Program-made: the position numbers and the translations under genes | The notes under the pieces: model-generated | What the model was told of the DNA's origin: nothing | Database searches by the model: none | Seen by the model: only the letters and a program-made list of their open reading frames with translations | Shown: positions 16,365-24,649 of the stretch, piece after piece | How positions within the stretch are numbered: the first letter of the stretch is position 1 | How the letters are laid out: each line of letters starts with the position of its first letter | DNA from: Thiorhodococcus minor | GTDB taxonomy: Bacteria > Pseudomonadota > Gammaproteobacteria > Chromatiales > Chromatiaceae | Reading direction: 5' to 3' | Length of the DNA: 64,000 nucleotides | Assembly: GCF_010820565.1 (NCBI RefSeq) | Contig: NZ_JAAIJQ010000001.1 | Coordinates: 62,001-126,000 of the forward strand

Positions 16365-17411
16365 CCTGATTACCAACGAGACTCAGCAGGCTCACGTTTT
16401 GATCCACCGGCCGGCGCACACTGGCGCCGTATCCACCATCGCCGGGAGTCTGCACATGGCCAAGAACCCCATCCAGTTCCAGAAGGGTTTGAGTTTACAT
16501 GCGTTTCTCGATCAGTACGGGACCGAGGAGCAGTGCGCCGACGCACTGTTCGGCTGGCGCTGGCCGGGGGGCTTAGTCTGCCCGGAGTGCGGGCATCCCG
16601 AGGACTTCGTCGCCCTGCACACGCGCGACCTGATGCAGTGCAGGCATTGCCACCACCAGGCCTCGCTGACCGCCGGGACGATCTTCGCCTACACCAAGCT
16701 GCCCCTGACCGTCTGGTTTCTCGCCATGTATCTGCTCACCCAGCAGAAAAACGCCATCTCCGCCCTCGAACTCAAGCGCCATCTCGGGGTGTCCTACCCC
16801 ACGGCGTGGAGGATCAAGCACAAGCTCCTGCAGGTCATGCTCGAACGTGACGCCGATCGGCAATTGACCGGGGTGATCGAGATCGACGACGTGTACTGGG
16901 GCGGCGAGGTTCATGGCGAGACCCCCGGACGCGGCTCGCCCAACAAGACCCCCTTCGTCGCCGCGGTGGCCAAGAACCACGAGGGCCACCCGATCGCGCT
17001 GCGCATGAGCGTGGTCAAGGGGTTCCGCAAGACCGAGCTGGCGCACTGGGCCGCCAAATTCATCCACCCCGACAGGATCGTCGTCAGCGACGGCCTCGCC
17101 TGCTTTCGCGGGATCGCGGATGCCGGCATCGAGCACCAAGCCATGGTGACCGGCAGCGGCGCGGGCGGCGTCGAACTGCCCGAACGCAAGTGGATCAACA
17201 CTATCCTCGGCAACGTGAAAACCGCCATGAAAGGCACCTACCATAAGGCCGGCCCTCGCCATCTGCCGCGTTACCTCGCGGAGTTCTCCTATCGGTTCAA
17301 TCGCCGCTTCGACCTGGCGGCCATGCTGCCGCGCCTCGGCGTTGCGGCCGCGCGGACCCCGCCCATGCCCGAACGCCTGCCCAAGTTGGCTGAGTCTCGT
17401 TGGTAATCAGG
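16365..17411 (+). mobile_element. complete IS1595-family insertion sequence
   Basis: Perfect 23-base terminal inverted repeats are at 16365-16387 and 17389-17411 (beginning CCTGATTACCAACGAGACTC). They are flanked by an exact 8-base target duplication ACCTTGTA at 16357-16364 and 17412-17419. Length (1047 bp), 8-base duplication and transposase type all fit IS1595. The intact ends and gene suggest a recent insertion. Confidence 0.95.
16456..17406 (+). CDS. IS1595-family transposase
   Basis: This 316-residue transposase begins MAKNPIQFQKGLSLHAF. It has an N-terminal zinc ribbon (CPECGHPEDF ... MQCRHCHHQASLTAGTIF) and then an ISXO2-like DDE/N core: EIDDVYWGGE near 140, VVSDGLACF near 216, and ERKWINTILGNVKTAMKGTYH. 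The stop lies inside the right inverted repeat. No frameshift is visible, so it is probably active. Confidence 0.93.
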   Translation: MAKNPIQFQKGLSLHAFLDQYGTEEQCADALFGWRWPGGLVCPECGHPEDFVALHTRDLMQCRHCHHQASLTAGTIFAYTKLPLTVWFLAMYLLTQQKNAISALELKRHLGVSYPTAWRIKHKLLQVMLERDADRQLTGVIEIDDVYWGGEVHGETPGRGSPNKTPFVAAVAKNHEGHPIALRMSVVKGFRKTELAHWAAKFIHPDRIVVSDGLACFRGIADAGIEHQAMVTGSGAGGVELPERKWINTILGNVKTAMKGTYHKAGPRHLPRYLAEFSYRFNRRFDLAAMLPRLGVAAARTPPMPERLPKLAESRW

Positions 17412-17564
17412 ACCTTGTAAAGGGAGAAAAGCAGGTCGCATGAACCCCTGCCCTTGGAAGACGAAAAACCGAGGGAAGCTCAGTTCGAGAATACCTCTCC
17501 TTGCAGATTGCCTCCACTAGGGCTAATCTGGCTCGGAGGCTTTAAGCGTGGGAGGGGTTGCAAA

Positions 17565-17792
17565 ATGCGCATGCAGACAGATGATGTCGGGCCCGGTTCA
17601 AACGTAATAGAGGATCGTCCTGTCGGTCCCGTGCCAATAACTGCCGGTAACGAACTCTATCTTGGAGCGCAGATCTCATCGCGAGATGATCTCAACGCCT
17701 ACTTCAACGAGTTGAATCGTCTAGGAAAAGCTACAGGTTCGTCCTGCTGCGATTTCTGTTGCATTCACACACCAGCTCCAACAAAACCGTAA
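17565..17792 (+). CDS. candidate RiPP precursor peptide with CCxxCC core
   Basis: An ATG at 17565 is preceded by a strong GGAGGGG seven bases upstream and encodes 75 residues. The N-terminal two thirds is acidic and polar with an amphipathic helix-like segment (DDLNAYFNELNRLGKA). The C-terminus ends GSSCCDFCCIHTPAPTKP, a small Ser/Cys-rich core-like tail. Such leader-plus-Cys-core layout is typical of precursors modified by radical SAM/SPASM enzymes, one of which begins 1.3 kb downstream on the same strand. The intervening DNA contains transposase debris. The link is inference. Confidence 0.5.
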   Translation: MRMQTDDVGPGSNVIEDRPVGPVPITAGNELYLGAQISSRDDLNAYFNELNRLGKATGSSCCDFCCIHTPAPTKP

Positions 17793-17833
17793 GGCCAATC
17801 CTGATTTGCTTTTTGTTGGGTTCGCAAGTCCTT

Positions 17834-17866
17834 CGAGACACCGGCTGCTCGGCGTGCGGTGTCTCG
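17834..17866. terminator. stem-loop downstream of the candidate precursor
   Basis: A perfect 10-base stem CGAGACACCG / CGGTGTCTCG encloses a 13-base loop, 42 bases after the precursor stop. There is no clear T-run, so it is a terminator or attenuator candidate only. Confidence 0.4.
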
Positions 17867-18354
17867 GGTGTGCTTGACTTGTATGGACTCACACCTCGGG
17901 GTTCGGAGGCAGCTGTAGCACGCGCCGAGCTGGGGCCTGACGTGGTGGGCGAAGGTGGACCGTATCTGTTGCTGGACAAAGGGCGTCGCTTAAGCAGAAA
18001 CTCAGCGACACTTCGTTGCGGCGAAATCCTGTTCGCGGCCAACAACGCATGGAGACGGTTGTTGTTGAACTCGCAGTCCGCGCTCTTGTGCAGTTCTCTG
18101 TATCCCGCTCGACGCTGATAACGCCGGGGAGACGGACTCGTGCGGCCGGCACTACTCGTACCCCATTCAACGCAGTAGGCCTCGAAGCCATAAGCGGTGA
18201 GAATGTTGGGCCGGCGAAGCCACTTCTGAGATCGCACGTAGTTTAATGGTGCCGCTCAACTCTCTAGCCCGTTTGCGGCTCTTCGCACCCATTTTACGCA
18301 ACCGGTTGTTTGGCCTATCCCGTAGGTGCAGGTTCGCCGCTACACCCGATTAGT
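17867..18354. other. no supportable gene
   Basis: A minus-strand open frame spans much of this stretch, but its composition (Arg, Ser and Pro scatter) and lack of a start signal argue against coding. It is probably decayed mobile DNA. Confidence 0.4.
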
Positions 18355-18640
18355 ATATTATGCAATGGAGTGCGGCGGTGATCCTCGGTGGCGTCTGCGC
18401 GGGCAGCTGCAGATTCAGCGGGTCGAGCAGTAGTTGCTGGTCTGGTCGGCCTGCGGCTCGGTGTAACGGCTAAAAATCAGCGTACGGACATTGGTAATCG
18501 GCAGATGGATATCGACCGTCTGCATGGCGGCCAATGTCGCCATACGGTCCGCGGGGATCGGGCTCAAAGCAATGACTCGCAGAGGTCCTTCGGGGCTACC
18601 TGCAGGCCATAGTCCGACAAGGACTACAGCGTCGCCTGTG
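18355..18640 (-). pseudogene. frameshifted C-terminal fragment, probably of a transposase
   Basis: The minus strand reads VVLVGLWPAGSPEGPLRVIA, then ADRMATLAAMQTVDIHLP and VRTLIFSRYTEPQADQ. After a small frameshift it continues QLLLDPLNLQLPAQTPPRI to a stop. The RYTEP...LLL...LPAQ.PP pattern is what I associate with C-termini of some IS4/IS1634-type transposases, but it does not match the intact IS1634-type gene in this window. The family call is tentative; the frameshifted, truncated nature is clear. Confidence 0.4.
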
Positions 18641-19096
18641 CCTCATCATAAGTACCTAATTACAATTGCTTGTAATAGCCAATTCTTTTCTTATAAATAA
18701 AATATTAATATAAAATATTGATTTTTATATATTTTTTAAATAACTGAATTGAATTCAATATTTTTATTCACCACTCTTGATTCTGTTGAGGTACTTACCG
18801 CGCCGCGGCATCCAGCTACCGCGCCGATTGGATCATTGGTGACGGCTTTCTTGCCTGGGCTCGCCCTGTGGCCCATTCAGAATTTCCGCCACGGTCTGTC
18901 CTATCATATCGATATCGTCGCCCCGGTTGATATATCGAGGTTTTAGCGGCCCGCCGCGCATGCGGTTCTACCCAGCGCTAAGTCTCTCGGGACTATCAAC
19001 CGGGGCCGCCCCACGACTGGTCGCTCTGAGGCGAAGCGTTGCTAGTGTTCCGTTTCCTCGTGCCAGAGTGATGGTATTGTTTCGGAGATCCGTTAC
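18641..19096. other. AT-rich spacer upstream of the radical SAM gene
   Basis: Bases 18660-18775 are strongly AT-rich with several A/T runs, unlike the rest of the window. The following 300 bases hold only short frames without ribosome-binding sites. The spacer may contain the promoter for the radical SAM gene. A GGAG at 19084 serves its ATG. Confidence 0.4.
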
Positions 19097-20533
19097 ATGT
19101 TTGCCAGCAAATACAATATTATTACGAAATTAAACCGGCCCGTGTCTTGCTATAGTCATATCATCTTGAACACCCTAACGGGCTCCATGGACGCACTTGA
19201 TCAGCCATCACTAAGGACTATCGAGGCTTTACAGGCAGGCGCGCCTCTCAATCGAGAGCAAGAACGTATCGCCGCATCGCTAAAACATCGCGGTTATTTT
19301 TATGATAATCGTTTAGATGAGGAAAGAAAGGTTTATTTAACTGTTGGAGCAATGAAGGAAAGTGGCTTTATTGACAAAAACCCTGTATTCATTATATTGA
19401 CTTCCTATAATTGCAATCTTGCTTGTCCGTATTGTTTTCAACAAAAGACTAAGCCCGTAAGCTCTGTGATTACACCGAAACAAATCGAGAATGTTTTTCG
19501 CGCGATCACACATCTTGCTCGTGATTACGAGCGAGATAACGTGAGGATTGACTTAATGGGTGGAGAGCCGCTATTACCTGGCGTCCACTATGAGCAGGCG
19601 GTTAAAGAAATCTTGGCTCGAGCCGCAGTAGAAGGGTTTCGGGTCCACATTACCTCAAACGGAACTTTTCTGAAAGATTATGTAAGTATATTGGCGGATA
19701 ATGCTGTACACAGTGTCCAAATTACCGTTGATGGTCCTCCAAGTGTTCAAGAGGTGCGTCGTCCCACGAAAGATCGTCAGCGAACGAGCGATATGATATT
19801 TGCTGGCATAAATGAAGCGCTACAAAAAGGCATAAGAGTGAGTGCGCGAACAAATCTCGATCACACCAACATTGAGCATCTTCCAGCGCTGGCATCCTTC
19901 TATGAAGAGAATGGATGGCTAGCGCACGGTAATTTCTTAGCATATGTCTCGCCAGTTCACGATCATTCGTGCATTAAAGGGTTTCCAGTGGACGGCGAAC
20001 TCGGCCTATTTGAAAAATATCTCGAGTTAGTTAATCGATATCCAAGCCTTGATCGAGCATTTCAGGCAAATAATTTTGGTGCTTATCGGTATTTGGGATG
20101 CACGTTGAGTGGCGGAGAATCTCCTGTTCCACGCATTTATCGATGCGAAGCGAATGTAAACGAATTTGTGTTTGACTCGGCAGGTAATATATACCCGTGC
20201 TTAGAGTCCGCAGGTTCAATAGAGCATGCTGTTGGAGCATATGAACCTGAGTTCCTTCTGCAGGAAGTAAAGCTCGCCGAGTGGCGGCGCCGGCAGGTTA
20301 CTGAGCTTCCGGAGTGTAATGACTGTGTCGTGCGTTTTGTATGCGCAGGGGGGTGTATGTGGCACGCAATGTCGCAGGCAGGTGGTGGGGCGAGAAGTGT
20401 TGCCTGCGAACCCACCGAAGAAGAAATACGTTTGTTTCTGGCGCGAAGGGGACATGAATTGCTAGCGCCTGCCCTAGGAGGCCGTGCGACTGAGGTTTCG
20501 GGCTCCGCGCCGGTAGCCCGACGTGGTAGATAA
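19097..20533 (+). CDS. radical SAM/SPASM peptide maturase
   Basis: This 478-residue protein begins MFASKYNIITKLN with LNTLTG soon after, the usual N-terminus of peptide-modifying radical SAM enzymes. The radical SAM cluster motif is CNLACPYC near residue 109-116, followed by MGGEPLLP and TSNGT. The SPASM region has C...FVFDSAGNIYPCLES, then CNDCVVRFVCAGGCMW for two auxiliary Fe-S clusters. The gene is lower in GC than its neighbours, which suggests transfer. The probable substrate is a ribosomal peptide, for which the small Cys-rich gene at 17565 is the nearest candidate. The ATG at 19097 has GGAG nine bases upstream. Confidence 0.85.
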   Translation: MFASKYNIITKLNRPVSCYSHIILNTLTGSMDALDQPSLRTIEALQAGAPLNREQERIAASLKHRGYFYDNRLDEERKVYLTVGAMKESGFIDKNPVFIILTSYNCNLACPYCFQQKTKPVSSVITPKQIENVFRAITHLARDYERDNVRIDLMGGEPLLPGVHYEQAVKEILARAAVEGFRVHITSNGTFLKDYVSILADNAVHSVQITVDGPPSVQEVRRPTKDRQRTSDMIFAGINEALQKGIRVSARTNLDHTNIEHLPALASFYEENGWLAHGNFLAYVSPVHDHSCIKGFPVDGELGLFEKYLELVNRYPSLDRAFQANNFGAYRYLGCTLSGGESPVPRIYRCEANVNEFVFDSAGNIYPCLESAGSIEHAVGAYEPEFLLQEVKLAEWRRRQVTELPECNDCVVRFVCAGGCMWHAMSQAGGGARSVACEPTEEEIRLFLARRGHELLAPALGGRATEVSGSAPVARRGR

Positions 20534-20578
20534 AGACACGCTTGGTCGGGCTCGGAAGGCGAAAAAGCTGCGTCTTGT

Positions 20579-20611
20579 CGGAAAATCACACAATCATGTG
20601 ACTATTTTCCG
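20579..20611. terminator. imperfect hairpin after the radical SAM gene
   Basis: CGGAAAATCACA and TGTGACTATTTTCCG form a stem with a 3-base bulge and a 6-base loop. It is suitable as a terminator for the upstream gene. No distinct U-tract follows. Confidence 0.4.
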
Positions 20612-20848
20612 GGAAAGTGGCCGGGCTCAATTATGACCGTTACCGGAAAGGCGCCGCAACATGCGCATCGGGAGGCCTGACCACCAGCGTCCGCAACGCG
20701 CGTTTACCGGACGCTCGGCTCGGATGTGCCAGTGACCGGACCTGGGACACGGCCGTCGCCCGTAGGGATCAAATAGCACTCTTCCATACGCCGAGGCAAA
20801 CGGTCCCCGGCGTCCACTGGAACTGACCTCGGCTGACCGCACGGCAAG

Positions 20849-21346
20849 CTAGGTGCCCGAGTCCGTCGGCAGCCGAAAGTCCCGGATCAGGGCCACAGTC
20901 CAGTAGAGCGTATAGGCCAGAAAGATACCAAGCGCGGCGAGGAACAGCGGCTGATCGAGCCGGACGGGGTCGGCGAGGTTGGCCGCGAGGGTCAAGAGCC
21001 CAACGGCCAGCAGGAAGAGGAAGAGCGCCGTGCCGAAGGCCCAGAGTCGCTGGCTGAAGCGGGCGATGGTCGCTTCGCGCCGCTCGGGGCTCAGCCAATA
21101 GGTGCGGTTGGGCAGGTTGACCCAGTGGACTGGCGTTCGGCGCAGCCATGCAGGCGAGAGCCAGAAGGTCAGGAAGAGCAGGGTGTCCAGAGCGAGCGTC
21201 AAGAGGACGCTGTCGAGCCGAGCGGCCCAGCCGTCGGCGGCACCGCTCCAGGCGAAATGAATGGCCACCCGCTCCGGTAGGACCAGGGCGGAGACGAAGG
21301 CCACAAGTAGATTGACCACAAAGCTCAGGGTGAGCGCGACACGCAT
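20849..21346 (-). CDS. DUF1648-type integral membrane protein
   Basis: The ATG at 21346 follows GGGAGGT nine bases upstream and gives 165 residues. There are four hydrophobic segments (about 5-25, 48-67, 95-117 and 130-150). Between the first two is the DUF1648 pattern LPERVAIHFAWSGAADGWAAR. The family is of uncharacterised membrane proteins, some near stress regulators. It stands alone. Bases 20612-20848 between it and the radical SAM hairpin show no gene. Confidence 0.75.
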   Translation of the reverse strand: MRVALTLSFVVNLLVAFVSALVLPERVAIHFAWSGAADGWAARLDSVLLTLALDTLLFLTFWLSPAWLRRTPVHWVNLPNRTYWLSPERREATIARFSQRLWAFGTALFLFLLAVGLLTLAANLADPVRLDQPLFLAALGIFLAYTLYWTVALIRDFRLPTDSGT

Positions 21347-21645
21347 GTTTTCGAGACCTCCCATCACCTGAGAAGCGGGGAGGGCCACGCCAAGACGACC
21401 CCGTGTCGATCAGACCGGATGGAAGATCCCCCTTCCCCCTAAACCAGACGCATCATACGACGACCGACGATGTCGTCGAGCCGCGTCGCGCGCTTGTCCC
21501 CAGATCCTCTGCATGGAGCTGTGGATAAGCTGTGTCACGTGGCTGTAACCGACTGTCTGCCATGGTCGACGCGTCGACTGGTCGAAAACTGACCGGCTGT
21601 GTGATGCTTGGGCTTCCCCGGAGATGACTGGACTGGCCGACCGCC

Positions 21646-22200
21646 ATGGGACAACGCGCTCCAACGACACTCGCGCTCCTGTTCTGGAGCGCCTTCACCG
21701 GCGCCGCCGGCTTCCCGCTGTCCTGCGCCTATGTCGCGCAAGCCGCTGACGCCGAGTTGGTGTCGCACCCCGCGTGCGCGGCCCTTGATGGCGAGCGGCT
21801 GATCCTGGCACCGACGCATTTCCGGCAGATGCGCTTCGAGACCGACGGTCTCGCGAGCGTCTGGGTCGCGGGACGCTGGTACGACGTTCAGCCTTCGGGT
21901 GCCGCGTTACCCGTGGTGACGCTGGACAATGGACCGGACCCCTTCACCGAAGGGTTGGTCCGCTCCCAACGCCAGGGCCGCATCCTTTATGTCGACGTCC
22001 ACTTCCGGGAGATCATCGGTCCGCGCTACGACTGGGGTTGGCCCTTCGTGCGCAGGCGGGCGCTGGTCTGTCGTGGCTGCCGTCTGATTCAGGAGGGCGA
22101 GCACAGCCGCCTGAGCGGAGGCCGGTGGGGCTGGATCGATCGTCAGGGCCGGGAAGTCGTTCCGGTGCAGTTGACCGAGGCGCAGGCGCGGTCACGCTGA
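21646..22200 (+). CDS. secreted WG-repeat-like hypothetical protein
   Basis: This 184-residue protein has an N-terminal hydrophobic signal (about 8-32, ending near AQA). The C-terminal LSGGRWGWIDRQGREVVPV segment matches the WG repeat unit, and an earlier GLASVWVAGRWYDVQPSG is similar. Such proteins are usually periplasmic or surface exposed with unknown partners. The ORF is well formed, but no operon partner is present. Confidence 0.6.
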   Translation: MGQRAPTTLALLFWSAFTGAAGFPLSCAYVAQAADAELVSHPACAALDGERLILAPTHFRQMRFETDGLASVWVAGRWYDVQPSGAALPVVTLDNGPDPFTEGLVRSQRQGRILYVDVHFREIIGPRYDWGWPFVRRRALVCRGCRLIQEGEHSRLSGGRWGWIDRQGREVVPVQLTEAQARSR

Positions 22201-22254
22201 GGGTGCCTCGGACGCGCTGCCTGGTGGCACAACGCGTCCGGAAGCCGGTGGGGC

Positions 22255-22770
22255 TCAGTGCAGCGTCCGCGCCGTCCGCGCCGCGCCGTCCAGGAGCCCG
22301 GTGAGCCGTCCGCCGACCTCGCTTATACGGGTGAAGCGGGGTGTAGCGAAGGTGCGTGCGCCTGGCGCCTGGCCGCTCGCCGCGAGCGGCACCTGCGCCG
22401 CCCACATCCCCTGGTCCGTCTCCAGCGCGAAGGAGACGCTGTCGAGGCGGTAGGGCGAAGCGCCGATCGAGCCGTACTCGGCGAGGATGGCTTGGTAGCG
22501 CGGCGCCTGCTCGGGCGGCAGGGTCCAGGCCTCGGTGATGACGAAGACGAAGTCGGCCTGGAGCTGCCGGGCGATCTGACGGATCTCCGCCGCCGAGGCA
22601 TCCTTCCCGGCCTCACTGTCGGTGCGCAGCGCGACCGCCAGGAGCGATTGCTGAGCCAGGTTGCCGACGAAGGCGAAGGGGGCCAGTGACTCGCCCTGCT
22701 CCAGAATACGTCGGGCCTGCGCGATCAGCGGGCTCAGGATCTCCTGGTAGACGTCGGGAAGGGTCGGCAT
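22255..22770 (-). CDS. hypothetical protein
   Basis: This 171-residue protein starts at ATG 22770 (MPTLPDVYQEILSPLIAQAR). It is probably cytoplasmic: alpha-helical N-terminal region, then strand-rich with FVFVITEAW, and no Cys. I do not recognise the family. The same frame stays open upstream to 23418, but that extension is the frameshifted rlaP pseudogene read out of register, so the short version is preferred. Confidence 0.6.
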   Translation of the reverse strand: MPTLPDVYQEILSPLIAQARRILEQGESLAPFAFVGNLAQQSLLAVALRTDSEAGKDASAAEIRQIARQLQADFVFVITEAWTLPPEQAPRYQAILAEYGSIGASPYRLDSVSFALETDQGMWAAQVPLAASGQAPGARTFATPRFTRISEVGGRLTGLLDGAARTARTLH

Positions 22771-22904
22771 GAGGTCGGCTCCGTGGTCGCTGGTATCTGG
22801 CGCCCGCGAGCGCGCCGAGGTGAGTCTCTCAAAGATGACCCTTTGATGCATCCAGATCCGCTGGACGCGCCTTGGCAGGGGGCGTGGGTTTCGTCCCTGA
22901 TCCC

Positions 22905-23690
22905 CTCCGTGGTCGACCGTGCGTGACGGACGCCGGTCTCCAGTGTCAAGCGATCCAGCGCGGCGCCCTGGAAGGGCAGCGGTTGCGGCGGCCGCATCGC
23001 CCCCAGACGTGTCAGCACGCGCCGGATGAATGCAGCGATGCGCGGCAGCGGCGGTCCGTACTCCGAATTCCGCGCCGAGCGCTTGATCCGCAGCAGGTCG
23101 TCGATCGCCGCGTGGAGGTCCGGATCGCGGATCAGTGCCTCCATCAGGGTGGCGAAGCGCGTTGGTGCCGGGCTGCGTCCCGGCTCGATCCAGCGGGTCG
23201 CCAGCAGCGGGCGCAGTCCATCGAGGTACTTCTGCAGGCGCACCCGCGCGCGGGTGAGGATTTCGCGATGGGTTGCGCCGGGCCATGTGGACGTCGTGAT
23301 GGAAGGACTGCACGGGCTGATGAACCTCGCGGACGAACGCACGCAGCGCCTCCAGGAAGACCGGCTCCGCCCGATAGACCACCGGTGAGTCGCGCCATTC
23401 AATCAGGGTCGCATTCACTCGCTTCAGCAGCCCCAGCGCCTTTGCAGCGCCCAGCCATTGATGTCGAGCACGGCGGTCAAGGGACGCTCGATGACATCCC
23501 GTCCCGGCGTCACCCGCAGGTACCAGAGCCGGGCATGGACATCGAGGACGCGTACGTCGTCGCTGTCGGGCGAGGCGAAGCCCCAGCCACGGCTACCCGA
23601 TGCGCAGGCATAGCGCACCTGGACGTGATGCTCGTCCTCGCTGGCACGCAGCGGCTCCAGGATCGCGGTGCGGATGACCGGGTCAATGGA
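22905..23690 (-). pseudogene. rlaP: degenerate RlaP-type nucleotidyltransferase (COG3541)
   Basis: Three register-shifted segments together make a recognisable RlaP. The first (23690 to about 23440) has YACASGSRGWGFASPDSD and RDVIERPL...DINGWAL. The second (about 23450 to 23285) has GLLKRVNATLIEWRDSPVVY then FLEALRAFVREV and HHDVHMARRN. The third (from about 23280) has HREILTRARVRLQKYLDGLR then PLLATRWIE and DLHAAIDDLL. The frame changes near 23445 and 23283. The usual PDSDYDVR active-site motif lacks its Tyr codon. RlaP is a DNA-polymerase-beta-fold nucleotidyltransferase associated with RNA-repair gene clusters. This copy is dead. Outer limits are approximate. Confidence 0.7.
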
Positions 23691-23963
23691 GTGCTCTGTA
23701 CGCTCCTGAAGCGGCCTGTTCCGCGAGTGATCGCAAACGGTCACTGCCCGGAGGGACGGTTGATCGCACGCCTCCCAGCGGTGCCTGTGCCAGAGTGATC
23801 TCAAGCACCGCTGGTCTGTCGAGGTGCCCCCAGGGCGTGCCCGACTGGCCAGACGGTCCTACGCATGCTGACACGATCGACCCCAGGGCCGGTCGTCCCA
23901 TCGCGAGCGGACGCGATTCACAAGCCTCCGCGCACCACCGACCGGCGCTGTCCCGGTCATCCT

Positions 23964-24026
23964 CCACCGGGGAGCGGTCCGTTCCCCGCCCGGGGCCGGT
24001 CGTGTCTCCGTTTCATCGCAAAGGAG
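23964..24026 (+). promoter_or_regulatory. radC-motif-like RNA leader upstream of ssb (copy 1)
   Basis: The leader hairpin GGGGA-n-TCCCC is followed by a second G/C-rich arm, a GTGTCTCC segment and the ribosome-binding AAGGAG. It has the same order of elements as the other copies. The ATG lies 8 bases beyond. Confidence 0.55.
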
Positions 24027-24034
24027 CAAACGCC

Positions 24035-24550
24035 ATGTCCCGAAGTATCAACAAGGCCACCTTGATCGGCCATCTGGGCGCGGACCCCGAGGTCCGTGCC
24101 CTCCCGAGTGGCGATGCCGTCGCCAACCTCTCCCTGGCCACCAACGAGACCTGGACCGACAAAGCCTCCGGCGAAGCCCGCGAGCGCACCGAGTGGCATC
24201 GCGTGGTGCTCTTCGGCCGCCTGGCCGAGATCGCCGCACAGTACCTGCACAGCGGTTCCCGGGTCTATGTCGAAGGCAAGCTGCGCACGCGTCAATACCC
24301 GGCGCAGGACGGCGGCGAGCGCAGCGCCACCGAAGTCGTCATCGACGGCGGCGGTACCCTGCTGATGCTTGATGGCCCGGCCGACGCGACGGCTCAGCCG
24401 ACGCGGGCACCATCCAGTCGTGGTGCGCGTCAGACCCGGCAACACCAAGCGACCGGATCGCGCGGAACAGCCGCGCGCGGCCGCGAGCGTGTCGGTGCGC
24501 AAGCCGTCCATGCGGCCGCGCCCATCGTCAACGACGCCATTCCCTTCTGA
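24035..24550 (+). CDS. ssb: single-stranded DNA-binding protein
   Basis: The start at 24035 (AAGGAG at 24021) gives 171 residues. The N-terminal OB fold has NKATLIGHLGADPEVR, WHRVVLFGRLAEIA and GSRVYVEGKLRT. A disordered Gln/Arg/Ala-rich linker follows and the tail ends DAIPF, matching the SSB interaction tip. In SXT/IncA/C elements ssb precedes bet and exo and supports recombination and entry of single-stranded DNA. It is the first gene of the leader-containing module. Confidence 0.93.
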   Translation: MSRSINKATLIGHLGADPEVRALPSGDAVANLSLATNETWTDKASGEARERTEWHRVVLFGRLAEIAAQYLHSGSRVYVEGKLRTRQYPAQDGGERSATEVVIDGGGTLLMLDGPADATAQPTRAPSSRGARQTRQHQATGSRGTAARGRERVGAQAVHAAAPIVNDAIPF

Positions 24551-24591
24551 GGATCTCCCTCAACGCGCGGGTCGAGTCCATCGGCCCTTCA

Positions 24592-24645
24592 CCCCACCGG
24601 GGCATCGTTGCCCCCCAGGGGCGTGGTGTCCCTTGCCTTCGGAGG
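24592..24645 (+). promoter_or_regulatory. radC-motif-like RNA leader upstream of bet (copy 2)
   Basis: The stem GGGGCA-TCGT-TGCCCC is followed by AGGGGCGTGGTGTCCC and GGAGG. The stem pairs differ from other copies but stay complementary. Confidence 0.6.
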
Positions 24646-24649
24646 CACC

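Noticed and set aside
18749-18946. 65-codon plus-strand frame upstream of the radical SAM gene as a second precursor peptide
   Set aside because: It would start at TTG without a ribosome-binding site, and the sequence lacks a Cys/Gly-rich core.
22255-23418. One 387-codon minus-strand gene
   Set aside because: The upstream two thirds is the rlaP pseudogene read in changing register. Only the last 171 codons form a coherent protein.
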